Source: Acidobacteriota bacterium (GTDB taxonomy: Bacteria; Acidobacteriota; Terriglobia; Acidiferrales; UBA7541). Taken from it: a stretch of DNA of 64,000 nucleotides. The position numbers were made by a program, and so were the translations under genes. How positions within the stretch are numbered: position 1 is the stretch's first letter; each line of letters opens with the position of its first letter. The stretch lies in assembly GCA_013289585.1 (NCBI GenBank), contig JABCZR010000001.1, forward strand, positions 62,001 to 126,000, in the 5' to 3' direction. Shown here in pieces: positions 34,186-42,744 of the stretch. The notes under the pieces were generated by a model. It saw only the letters and a program-made list of their open reading frames with translations, had not been told where the DNA came from and did not search any database.

Positions 34186-35760
34186 TTGGCAAATTCAGCG
34201 AAAATCGGTGACAAAACCAGCGCGAAGTTAAATTCGAACGCGTCAGACCGGCGCACTTTTCTGCAAGGCGCCGCGGCCACCGCTGCGGCAACAGCGGCCA
34301 CACTCGCGGTGCCGCGCTGGGCGCAGGCGCATCCAGCCGAAGCGGACGCCATTCGAACAGAAATTGAAAAGCGCCACGACGAATCCGTGAAGCGCCTGCA
34401 GGATTGGATTCGCCAGCCTTCCATCGCCGCCGAAAACCGTGGCATGACCGAAGGTTGCGACCTGACCATGCGCATGCTGCGTGAAGCGGGATTCGAACAG
34501 GTCACCAAGGTGCCCACCGACGGCCAGCCCGGTATTTTCGCCACGCTCGACGCCGGTGCTCCGCGCACCATCGGCCTCTATTTCATGTACGACGTGAAGC
34601 AAGCCGATCCCGCCGAGTGGTCGTCGCCGCCGTTCGAAGCCGCGCTCATTGATAAGCCCGGCCTCGGCAAAGTCGTGATGGGCCGGGGCGCCGTAAACCA
34701 GAAGGGTCCGGAGGCCACGCTGCTCGCCGCGATTCACGCCATTCGCGGCGTGGGCAAAAAGCTGCCGGTGAACATTGTTTTTGTGGCCGAAGGAGAAGAA
34801 GAGATCGGCTCGCCGCATTTCCCGCAAGTAGTTCACAAGCCGGAAGTGGCCGCTGCCCTGAAAAAGTGCACCGGCGTGTACATGCCTTACGCTTCGCAGG
34901 GTCTCGACGGCGAAGTCACCATGTTTCTCGGCGCGAAAGGTGTCGTCGAGTGCGAGCTGACTTCCAGCGGCGAACGTTGGGGCCGCGGCCCGCGCAAGGA
35001 TGTACATTCCAGCAACAAAGCGCGCCTCGACAGTCCTGCATGGCATCTTGTCGAAGCGTTGGTCACGCTTGTCTCTCCCGACGGCAATGAACCGGTCATC
35101 GAAGGATTCGCCGCCAATGCTCGCCCTCTCTCTGCGGCCGACAAGAAAATGATTGCCGAGGCAGCGCGGCACTTGAGCGAAGCCGACGCCAAGAAACTGC
35201 TCGGCGTGGATCGTTGGGTGCATGATGTAAATTGGACCGAGGCCCTGGAGTTGCTGGTGTCGCGCCCGACAGTCAATATCGAAGGCCTCGTGGGCGGCTA
35301 CACTGGCCCGGGCGGAAAAACAATTCTCCCTGGCAAGGCCGTCGCGAAGCTGGACATGCGTCTTGTTCCAGATATGACCGCCGCGGGAACACTGGAGGCG
35401 CTCAAAGCACATCTGTCCAAGAAGGGATTTGGCGATATTGACGTACACATGAGCGGCGGTTACGACCCCACCAGCACGCCGGGCGACTCCGCAGTGATTC
35501 GCGCGGCGGCTTCGGTCTACAAAAAGAACGGAATCGATCCGGTCACACTTCCGCGCCTCGCCGGTTCGTGGCCTGGCTTCGTTTTCACCGGTCCTCCCTT
35601 GCACTTGCCCGCCGGACACTTCGGCTTGGGCCACGGAAACGGCGCGCACGCCCCCGACGAATATTATTTGATCGAATCGAAGAATCCAAAAATCAAGGGT
35701 ATGGACGGAGCCGCGCTCTCACACGTCGAGTTCCTCTACGAATTCGCGCAGACCACTTGA
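34186..35760 (+). CDS. M20/M25/M40-family hydrolase with Tat signal and altered metal ligands
   Basis: Peptidase-like fold of the M20 family, 524 residues, exported by Tat (DRRTFLQGAAATAAATAA at 21-38). Start is TTG at 34186, fixed by GGAGG five bases upstream. In normal members the first zinc His sits in xHxDV and the bridging Asp in RGxxDDKG. Here these read LYFMYDVKQ (Met134) and GRGAVNQKG (Asn171), while the catalytic Glu segment AEGEEEIGS and the C-terminal His (GNGAHAPDEYY) remain. A dimerisation domain lies between about 255 and 400. The metal site is therefore changed or absent; activity uncertain. The two changes are embedded in otherwise conserved sequence, suggesting a subfamily rather than decay. 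Confidence 0.87.
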   Translation: MANSAKIGDKTSAKLNSNASDRRTFLQGAAATAAATAATLAVPRWAQAHPAEADAIRTEIEKRHDESVKRLQDWIRQPSIAAENRGMTEGCDLTMRMLREAGFEQVTKVPTDGQPGIFATLDAGAPRTIGLYFMYDVKQADPAEWSSPPFEAALIDKPGLGKVVMGRGAVNQKGPEATLLAAIHAIRGVGKKLPVNIVFVAEGEEEIGSPHFPQVVHKPEVAAALKKCTGVYMPYASQGLDGEVTMFLGAKGVVECELTSSGERWGRGPRKDVHSSNKARLDSPAWHLVEALVTLVSPDGNEPVIEGFAANARPLSAADKKMIAEAARHLSEADAKKLLGVDRWVHDVNWTEALELLVSRPTVNIEGLVGGYTGPGGKTILPGKAVAKLDMRLVPDMTAAGTLEALKAHLSKKGFGDIDVHMSGGYDPTSTPGDSAVIRAAASVYKKNGIDPVTLPRLAGSWPGFVFTGPPLHLPAGHFGLGHGNGAHAPDEYYLIESKNPKIKGMDGAALSHVEFLYEFAQTT

Positions 35761-35778
35761 ATTAGCCCGAGCCACGGC

Positions 35779-36201
35779 TTATAGCGGGAGGATTCGAAGC
35801 CGGGGGAAAGCGGCGCGATAGAGACGATCGTCAAAGGTCAGCAGGCTGTGGCCATGATGCAGAGAATGCGCACCGATGAGAAAATCGGCAAGGATGCGGC
35901 GAGGACCAGTATCCGCGTGTTTGCGCCGCCGCGCTACGTAGGACTGAAATGCGCGCCCGGCCATCCGCCAGATAGCTTCATTCAATTCCCAATCAATGGA
36001 GATGTTGGTATCCCGAAAGAAGCGATCTAGAAATTCCTCGTCACGTGTGGGGTAGGCAAGTAGCTCGGCGAAGACGGGAGCTGTAATCACCAGGTTTGCG
36101 CGCTTGTGGGCCTCGTCGAGCGCAGACAAAGCAAGCGAATTGAGTGCGTCGTCGATTTTCCAGAAGCCGACAAAAATGTTGGTGTCGATCGAAATCGTCA
36201 T
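35779..36201 (-). CDS. PIN-domain toxin (VapC-like)
   Basis: 140-residue PIN-domain ribonuclease, toxin half of a type II toxin-antitoxin pair. Acidic residues expected at the metal site: Asp in SIDTNIFVG, Glu in APVFAELLAYP, Asp in LADFLIGAHSL and Asp in LLTFDDRLY. Its ATG overlaps the stop of the AbrB-type antitoxin gene by 4 bp (ATGA), the usual arrangement with antitoxin first. Sits between the M20 gene and an ABC ATPase. Confidence 0.9.
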   Translation of the reverse strand: MTISIDTNIFVGFWKIDDALNSLALSALDEAHKRANLVITAPVFAELLAYPTRDEEFLDRFFRDTNISIDWELNEAIWRMAGRAFQSYVARRRKHADTGPRRILADFLIGAHSLHHGHSLLTFDDRLYRAAFPRLRILPL

Positions 36202-36440
36202 CGGCCACGCATTTCGCGAATCCGGCGGACGATTGCCTTTTTCCCGCCGGACTTGGACCCCGGTATCCCGATCCCGCGATACTTCGCGAACGGACTCCTG
36301 GTTTTCACAGGCCGCATGCGGAAATCGCCGCCGTCCTTCTCGAAGAGAAGTTTGTCACCAGCTCGCACACCCAGCGCACGCCGCACCTTGACGGGTATTG
36401 TGATCTGACCCTTGCTGGTGATTTTAGCTTGCATCTTCAT
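36198..36440 (-). CDS. AbrB/MazE-type antitoxin (VapB-like)
   Basis: 80-residue antitoxin. The N-terminal swapped-hairpin DNA-binding domain shows AKITSKGQITIPVKVRRALG and GDKLLFEKDG; the basic C-terminal tail would bind the PIN toxin. ATG at 36440 (GGAGAG upstream) is chosen because the AbrB motif follows at once; the frame runs upstream to 36554 with no domain sense. Such antitoxins usually repress their own promoter. Confidence 0.88.
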   Translation of the reverse strand: MKMQAKITSKGQITIPVKVRRALGVRAGDKLLFEKDGGDFRMRPVKTRSPFAKYRGIGIPGSKSGGKKAIVRRIREMRGR

Positions 36441-36504
36441 CGCGGCTCTCCAATGCCTTACTCTATCACACCTGTCCTTACTTTTCTGGCGTGCCCCCCA
36501 TTTG

Positions 36505-37302
36505 TCAATAGAGGTGAAAGAACCCATCGTGCTGGCCGAGCCGCACCGTGGCACCGAACAGATTCGAGAGGTTTTCCTGCGTAAGCACGGAGCGTTTCGA
36601 ACCGTCGGCCAAGATACGCCCTTCCCGCAAGAGAACTACGCGCTCGATCTCCGGAATAATTTCCGAAACATGGTGTGTCACCAACAAAATCCCCAGCCCG
36701 GATTGCGCCAGCTCGCGCATGGTGTCCCGGAGTTGCAGCTGCGCCCCAATGTCCAGTGCATTGCTGGGCTCATCGAAAAGCAAAGTTTGCGGGTCATGCA
36801 CCAGCGCTCGCGCGATCAGCGTGCGCTTGGCTTCGCCGGAGGACATTTCAGCAACCGCGCGCTCCGCCAGATGGGCGATCCCGAGCCGTGCCAATGTTTC
36901 GTTCGCACGCGCGAGATGCCCGGGATCGGGATGATGATGCGGAAAGATCCGCGTGCTGCTGAAAAAACCGGAGAGCACCACATCGCGCCCCGTGGCGTCC
37001 GTGGTGCATGATGCCAGCAAATCCGGCGAGACGATTCCCAGCTTCGAGCGCAGCTCGAAAATGTCCCACCGCTCGCGCCCCAGAATGGAAATACATGATC
37101 CCTCGCGCGCCAACGGGTAGCACTCCCGCGTAATGGTCTTGATCAGCGTGGATTTGCCGCATCCGTTGGGTCCCAGGACACATACATGCTCCCCAGCCCC
37201 AATCCGCAGGGTGACGTCGTCCAGGGCAGGCCGCTGCTCGCGCACGCCGCGGAGAACGGTAACGTGTTCCAACGAAAGGAGTGGAGGTGTAGGGAAGCTC
37301 AT
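36505..37302 (-). CDS. ABC transporter ATP-binding protein (ModF/YlmA-like)
   Basis: Single ABC ATPase domain, 265 residues. Walker A GPNGCGKST, signature MSSGEAKRTLIARAL (a degenerate LSGGQ), Walker B LLFDEPSNALD, switch His in VTHHVSE. The opening LLSLEHVTVLRG and KTITRECYP resemble the ModF/YlmA group. No permease or binding protein is encoded nearby, so partner and substrate are unknown. ATG at 37302 is favoured by the family start; no ribosome site is evident. Confidence 0.85.
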   Translation of the reverse strand: MSFPTPPLLSLEHVTVLRGVREQRPALDDVTLRIGAGEHVCVLGPNGCGKSTLIKTITRECYPLAREGSCISILGRERWDIFELRSKLGIVSPDLLASCTTDATGRDVVLSGFFSSTRIFPHHHPDPGHLARANETLARLGIAHLAERAVAEMSSGEAKRTLIARALVHDPQTLLFDEPSNALDIGAQLQLRDTMRELAQSGLGILLVTHHVSEIIPEIERVVLLREGRILADGSKRSVLTQENLSNLFGATVRLGQHDGFFHLY

Positions 37303-37403
37303 TTCTGATAGAAACTGCCCGGCCCATCTTAACTCAGAAGCCTCCGGGAGCAAGAAGCCATTGAAAATAATGGAGTTAGAGACGGCAGGCTATTGCAAGA
37401 CAT

Positions 37404-37444
37404 ACAAATAAAAAGGAGGTGAAAACAGATGCATTTTCACCTCC
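37404..37444 (-). terminator. Rho-independent terminator of the response-regulator/kinase group
   Basis: GGAGGTGAAAA (37415-37425) and TTTTCACCTCC (37434-37444) form a perfect 11-bp stem with an 8-nt loop. On the minus strand it is followed by TTTTTATTTGT. It lies 264 bp beyond the PilZ response-regulator stop at 37708. The stretch 37445-37707 between them shows nothing else that I can support. Confidence 0.7.
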
Positions 37445-37707
37445 CGGGGTGGGTGGGGTGTTGCATGACAATAGCTCTCGGCGGCACAGCAGACCTGCCC
37501 TGCCAGGCAGGACTGCGGCCTCACTCGCGGACTGCATTTGGCAATTCGTTAGGAGACTCACCACCAAAAAGCTTGTCTTTGTGCGATTTTTTAACACTCG
37601 GAGATGCCTGTGTCAACGGCAAAAACGAGGAGATTCTGAGCGAGTGAGCGAACGGATCAAACCGGGCAGGTGACGTCGCGATACAGGACTAGCCGGGTCA
37701 CGCGAGG

Positions 37708-38370
37708 CTAGTCAAGCACCCAGGGACCTGTCTTTTCCACAAATCGAAAACCATATCGTGTGGAGGGTGGTACCGAAGATTCCGAGCGTACGGCACGGGC
37801 TTTCCCCACGAGTTGCTCATGCGGTTCCATCAAATAAGTTTCCACCACGGAATCCATGCGCAGGGGCGCGACGCAAGAACAGAGAAAACCGCTGAGGCTT
37901 ACATTCTCCGTGTAGGCTTTTTCCTCAAAATTCTTTCCCTGGGCATCGACCCCCGCGATTTTGATGTGAACGCGGAGCCGGACGCGGACTTCGGCCCGGG
38001 GAATAGCGTTCTGCTTTTGCAGGCGCGCCAGGCATCCGCGCAACGCTTCGAAATCGATGGGCTTCTCAAAGAAGCCAGCGGCTCCGAGTTCTTTGCAATA
38101 CCGCTGGGTATCCGCGGCGGGCTCGCCACTCACCAGGAAAACGGGAACCGGTTGCGTCTTGCTGCAGGCTCCCAAAGTTCGGCACAAATCGATGCCCGAA
38201 AGCTTGGGCATGCGCAGGTCCAACAGGATGGCGTCGGGCCTGTGTTCCATTGCCAACGCCAGAGCCTGCTCGGGATCGCCCGTGTCGATGATCTCGTAGC
38301 TGTCGGACAAATTCAGGCGCAGAAGGCGGCGCATCGCATCATCATCATCTACGATCAAGAGTCGTTTCAC
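37708..38370 (-). CDS. Response regulator with C-terminal PilZ domain
   Basis: Two-domain regulator of 220 residues. Receiver domain 1-118: acidic pocket VDDDD (8-12), phospho-acceptor Asp in LLDLRMP and Lys in FFEKPID. PilZ domain about 125-220: RVRLRVHIKI and TENVSLSGF approximate the RxxxR and D/NxSxxG c-di-GMP motifs, then RYGFRFVE. It would link phosphorylation to cyclic-di-GMP binding with no DNA-binding domain. It starts 15 bp downstream of a hybrid histidine kinase gene on the same strand, its likely partner. Confidence 0.92.
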   Translation of the reverse strand: MKRLLIVDDDDAMRRLLRLNLSDSYEIIDTGDPEQALALAMEHRPDAILLDLRMPKLSGIDLCRTLGACSKTQPVPVFLVSGEPAADTQRYCKELGAAGFFEKPIDFEALRGCLARLQKQNAIPRAEVRVRLRVHIKIAGVDAQGKNFEEKAYTENVSLSGFLCSCVAPLRMDSVVETYLMEPHEQLVGKARAVRSESSVPPSTRYGFRFVEKTGPWVLD

Positions 38371-38385
38371 TGGTTTGCCAGCTTC

Positions 38386-40727
38386 CTATGGCCTGACTGT
38401 GCTCACGTTTCCTGCGAGAACCGGAACCTCCGCGAGAGGCGCGTTGCGCTTGCCTGCGTCAAGGACTTCACGGATTTTTCGGACCAATTCCTCTTCGGTG
38501 AACGGTTTGTGCAATAAAGAGATGCCGGCCTCCAGGACGCCATGCTGCGCGATGGAGCTGTCCGTGTAGCCCGACATGTAGAGAATCTTCAGGCGGGGAC
38601 GCAGCGCCACGAGGCGTTGGGCGAGTGCGTGGCCGCCGAGCCCTGGCATGATCACGTCGGTCAGCAGGAGATCAATGCCCCGCACCTCTTTTCTCGCTAC
38701 TAGCAGTGCGTCGGCTCCATTCGAGGCGGAGAGCACGCGATAGCCGTATTGCTCCAGAAGCGTAATGGAAAGTTTTCGTAGCGCGTCGGCGTCTTCCACG
38801 ACCAGCACGGTTTCCGTTCCGCGAAAAGACTCAGCAACGGGCGCCACGGCTTCCAGCACATGAACGGGCTCTTCTATCAACGGCAGATAAACTTTGAAGG
38901 AGCTGCCGCGGCCAATTTCGCTATCCACGGAGACGTAACCGCCGCTCTGCTTCACCACGCCGTAAACCGTCGCCAGACCTAGACCCGTTCCCTTGCCAAG
39001 TTCCTTGGTGGTGAAAAATGGCTCGAAGATATGGATTAGAGTTTCAGGGCTCATACCCATTCCAGAGTCGCTGACGGAGAACATCACGTAATTCCCCGCT
39101 TTCGAACCGGGGTGCTGGTGCGTGTAAGCCTGATCGAAGGTAGCTGTGGCGGTCTCGAGGGCCATTTTTCCGCCTTCGGGCATGGCGTCGCGCGCGTTGA
39201 CCGCCAGGTTCATCACCACTTGTTCGATCTGACCGTGATCCGCTTTCACGCTTCCGATCCCGGCATCCAGTTTCATGATCAGTTCGATGTCCTCGCCGAT
39301 CAGGCGGTGGATCATCTTTCCCATGTCGGAAATGAGCGCATTGAGGTTGAGTACCGCAGGAGCCAGCACCTGTTGGCGGCTGAACGCCAGGAGCTGGCGA
39401 GTGAGCGACGCTGCACGCTGGCCCGCTTTTTCGATCTCTTCGGCGTATTCGAAGAGATCCTCTCCCGCTTTCAGTCTGCGTTTCAAAACCTGGGCGTAGC
39501 CGATGATCACGCCCAGCAGATTATTGAAATCGTGCGCGATTCCTCCGGAAAGTCTTCCCACCGCTTCCATTTTCACCGCCATGTGCAGCTGCTGCTCCAG
39601 CACGCGCTTCTCGGTCACGTCTTCCACGAAGACTTCGAAGCAGGGTTCTCCGTTACACTCTCCCGGCTCGCCCTCAATCAGCCGGCCGCTGCAGCGTGCC
39701 CGGAGCGGGCTGCCGTCTTTCCGTTTCCATTCCACTTCCACGTCGAAGCCTTTTGCACCGGCGAACTGTTCGTCGGCCCGGCGATGTTCCTGTGGATCCC
39801 GATAAATGTCCGTCGCCAGGTTTGCGCGGATCAGCCTCTCCTGCGTTTCGTAACCGAGCATTTTCTGGAGCGCCGGGTTAACCCTGAGAAATTTTCCAGC
39901 AGCATTTGCGCGATAAATGCCGTATGGTGCGTTTTCGATGACCGACCTGAAACTGGCCTCGGAAAGACGCAGCGCTTCCGACGCGCGTTTGCGATCGGAG
40001 ATGTCGCGATTCACGATAATGAGTTTGTCGGGCTGGCTTTCGGCATTCTTGACCACGCTGGAGGTCGATTCCAACGCCCGCCACGATCCGTCCTTGTGCC
40101 GGATGCGGTATTCCAGCGGCCGGCCAATTCCCGTTTTGCGCGCCTCTTCGGCTGCTCTCTTCACGTGATCGCGGTCGTCCGGATGGATCTGCTCGATGCC
40201 CGAAGAGCTCTTCAGTTCTTCGGGGGTGTAGCCGAGAATTTTTTGATAAGCCATGCTGTTGTAGATTCGCCGGCCTTCCATATCCACGATGGCGATCATG
40301 TCTGCGGCATTTTCATTAATCAGGCGGAAAAGCTCCTCGCGCTGAAGAAGTTCGCGTCGTATGCGGTGGACTTGCAGTTGCTGATAGATGGTGTAGACAT
40401 CGAAGAGGAGCACCAGCCCCACTAGTCCGCGCACTGCCTGGCGAAGAATAAAAAAAGAAAAGAGGCTTCCGCGAGGTGCCGCGCTGGGAGGACGAAAGAA
40501 CTCAGCCCCAGCGTGACGAGGAGCGTGACGGTAAATGCCATTCCCCACAGCCACCACTCACGCCTCTCCATCCGCCGAAAATTCGCCGGCAGGCTGTCGC
40601 CTTCGACGTCTATTTGTGTCTGGCGTTTGAGCAGCTTTGTCGGCTTCACGAGGCTCCCATCAAAACCACGAGTGCGTACCTCCCGGGCTGGAAACCACTC
40701 CGGCGGAATCGTGCTGCCGGGGCGCAC
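38386..40727 (-). CDS. Hybrid sensor histidine kinase (PAS-PAS-HisKA-HATPase-REC), N-terminal membrane part in another frame
   Basis: The main frame (38386 to about 40449) encodes two PAS domains (about 75-190 and 200-318), HisKA with His342 in GGIAHDFNN, HATPase (N box [10 protein letters not shown], then SDSGMGMS and [11 protein letters not shown]) and a receiver with Asp634 (LLTDVIMPG). It lacks a proper membrane start. A second frame, 40422-40727 (GTG), encodes the missing N terminus, including [22 protein letters not shown], and stops just past the junction. The frames meet at CTTTTTTTA (40457-40449), where U UUU UUA allows a -1 shift or where one missing T would explain the break. Joined, they give a membrane-bound kinase followed by a PilZ regulator. 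Confidence 0.88.
40449..40455 (-). other. U UUU UUA heptamer at the kinase frameshift point
   Basis: On the minus strand the zero-frame codons are CTT TTT TTA; a -1 slip re-reads A and continues ATT CTT CGC in the kinase frame. X XXY YYZ with this exact sequence is a classic slippery site. An indel in the T7 run is the plain alternative. Confidence 0.45.
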
Positions 40728-40997
40728 GCGTATCCAGTTACTGGCTGCACGCCGCCTACCATTAGCGAGCGGAGATTCGGTTCACCCTAAGTCACTGAAA
40801 GCGCATTTCAGCCCGAAGGAGATTGGCCACTAGCACAGGCTCAAGGTAAGCGTTCTCGATCGACTGTGTGTCAGTTCGAATCGCAAGTCCCGGTTCGATA
40901 CAGTGCCCAATCTGAAAGCTTCTTCCGGCTCGTTCGATTAGCGGAAGAGTCCTGCTGTTCCCCGCTCCCTGAATCGCCGGGAATGGCCCCTGCAGCA

Positions 40998-41909
40998 TCA
41001 CCGGCGGGGTACGGAATTGGACGGCGCGGGCGCTTCTCGCGAAAGGAGCGGGGCCCTGCGCAGCCCGGCTTCGACCGCGTCCAGAAAATCGCAGAAGGCC
41101 TCCGGCTCTCGAGGTTTCCAAAGACCCACGCTGATCCGCAGCTGCAGCGGAGCGCCGCTAAGATTGCCGCCGTTGAGCGCGGCGATCGGTCTATCGAGTC
41201 GTTGGCGAAGCGCTGTCCCGCTCGGCTCGGCGGTGTCCACCGCGAGAGCCGCGAATTGCGACTCTCCGATATGCGCGATAAAGTCCGTGCGGCGAAAATT
41301 TTCCTTGAGCAGTGCGGCCGCGGCACGCAAGGCATTCGCGACCGCGCTGCTTCCCTGTTCCGCGCGCAGCGATTCCAGGTTCTCGATTCGAACGCACAGC
41401 AGAATCAGGGTGCTGCGCTTGCGGTTTGCTATCTCCATCGCATGCGCGCCCAAGGTGAGGAAACCGTCACGCGTGTGAAGCCCGGTCACGGGATCCCGCA
41501 GGAGATCCGTTAATCCTTCGAGCGTGTTGTGTTCCAGTGCCGCGCGCAGAACGCGATCCATGGTGCGCGGATCCATGAATCCCTTGAGGAGATAATCCAG
41601 CGCGCCTTCCTTGAGGCTTTGCGCGGCATAATCTTTCTCGGCCGCCTCGGCAAAAACGATCAGCGGCACATTGGGCGCGGCGCGGTGCACGCGTCGCACG
41701 ACTTCGAGCGGTTCCGGGAGCGCAAGCGCGAGATCGAGAAAGATGACTTCGGGGTTTACGGCCTGAATAGTGGGGATGAGAGCGGAGACGGAGGAGACCA
41801 GCGTCAAATCCAAACGGTTTTGGTCCGCGGGGAAAAGTACCCGCAAGGAGGTGGCCGCTTCTCCGGAGAAATCTTCCGCGAGCACTATCCGCAAATTCTC
41901 ATTTTTCAT
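40998..41909 (-). CDS. Response regulator with degenerate GGDEF domain
   Basis: 303 residues. An N-terminal receiver-like domain (about 5-125) keeps an Asp in VIFLDLALALPEP and the late Lys in YLLKGFM. The C-terminal domain (about 135-285) has the diguanylate-cyclase frame, opening DPVTGLHTRDGF, but the active-site loop reads IGESQFA where GGDEF is expected, so cyclase activity is unlikely; it may bind nucleotide or protein. The C terminus is Pro/Ser-rich. Upstream of the kinase/PilZ pair on the same strand, with 40728-40997 between showing nothing convincing. GAAGG ribosome site. Confidence 0.85.
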   Translation of the reverse strand: MKNENLRIVLAEDFSGEAATSLRVLFPADQNRLDLTLVSSVSALIPTIQAVNPEVIFLDLALALPEPLEVVRRVHRAAPNVPLIVFAEAAEKDYAAQSLKEGALDYLLKGFMDPRTMDRVLRAALEHNTLEGLTDLLRDPVTGLHTRDGFLTLGAHAMEIANRKRSTLILLCVRIENLESLRAEQGSSAVANALRAAAALLKENFRRTDFIAHIGESQFAALAVDTAEPSGTALRQRLDRPIAALNGGNLSGAPLQLRISVGLWKPREPEAFCDFLDAVEAGLRRAPLLSREAPAPSNSVPRR

Positions 41910-42158
41910 TTGTGTAGCCTTCTTTTAGTGGAGAACTGCAAAAAGAATAAGTTCCTGAAATTCGAAGGCGCGTGGGAGACCGATTTGGCGGCGGTCCAAC
42001 TTTTTAGAATCTGCATGGCAGAACGACTCGCAGGACGAGACCGGAGAGGGCAGTCCTCTAGAAAATCAAGAGCATGGAAGGGGGTTTCATAGTTGTCGCG
42101 CAGTTTCAGCAGGAGTCAAGGAAAGTTCGGCGCAGTTTCCATAGCTGCGAGAAGCAAA

Positions 42159-42449
42159 TCAGGCGCGAAAGAGCTCGTTGACCTTTTCCGCGAGGACAAA
42201 GTCGTAATCGCTGATGCCCTTCACGCTGTGAGTAGTCAAATCAATGACCACTTTGTTCCACACGTTGAACCACTCGGGATGGTGGTTCATGGCTTCGGCG
42301 ACAAGCGCGACGCGCGTCATGTTGCCGAAGGCGGTGACGAAATCCTTGCACGTAAATTCCTTGTGCAGCTTGCCGTTGACGATGCTCCACCCGGCGGCTT
42401 TGGGGAGCAGCACGGCGATTTCCGCATCCGAAAGTTTTTTTGCTGGCAT
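42159..42449 (-). CDS. Pterin-4a-carbinolamine dehydratase (PhhB-like)
   Basis: 96-residue cytoplasmic enzyme that dehydrates 4a-hydroxytetrahydrobiopterin. The active-site segment [16 protein letters not shown] supplies the family His-His-Pro, and [13 protein letters not shown] supplies the later His and Asp. ATG at 42449 is fixed by GGAGG eight bases upstream; the frame is open upstream but has no sense. No phenylalanine hydroxylase gene lies nearby, so the pterin-dependent partner is elsewhere or the protein has another role. Confidence 0.9.
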   Translation of the reverse strand: MPAKKLSDAEIAVLLPKAAGWSIVNGKLHKEFTCKDFVTAFGNMTRVALVAEAMNHHPEWFNVWNKVVIDLTTHSVKGISDYDFVLAEKVNELFRA

Positions 42450-42610
42450 GAGGTAATCCTCCGGGAACGCCTGGAAGTTGGTCCGAGCCATTATGCGTGG
42501 CAATTCGGGCGCCAGCAACACCGGCCGTGCTCCGGCGCAGGTTTGCAACAGATGGGAATTGCAGGGTTGCCTCGACCGCGGACGTCGAAGCAAGTTTCGA
42601 CGGGGGGGGA

Positions 42611-42637
42611 AGCGGGAGCAAGCTCCCGCACTCCAAA
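42611..42637 (-). repeat. Short palindromic intergenic repeat, copy A
   Basis: 27 bp identical to the element at 62511-62537: palindrome GCGGGAGCAAGCTCCCGC with a flanking CACTCCAAA (TTTGGAGTG on the minus strand). Located between the pterin dehydratase and the DapB-like gene. Confidence 0.75.
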
Positions 42638-42744
42638 GCGCGGTTCGTCGTTGAATGCGCGCGGGAATTCCATTATCGTAGGGGTTTCTCTTTAAGCGAA
42701 AATGCGCGCTGTGGGCGCACGCCGATGGAAAAACGGAGAACGAC

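Noticed and set aside
34243-35649. 468-codon minus-strand frame opposite the M20 hydrolase
   Set aside because: Shadow frame of a GC-rich gene; composition His/Arg-rich, no motif.
35779-36440. Mobile element or defence island around the toxin-antitoxin pair
   Set aside because: No integrase, transposase, repeats or base-composition change beside it; the pair stands alone among chromosomal genes.
37419-37673. 84-codon plus-strand frame after the ABC ATPase region
   Set aside because: It starts inside the terminator hairpin at 37415-37444 and has no motif.
40792-41121. 109-codon minus-strand frame between the kinase and the degenerate GGDEF gene
   Set aside because: It overlaps the GGDEF gene in another frame and has no domain; 40728-40997 remains unassigned.
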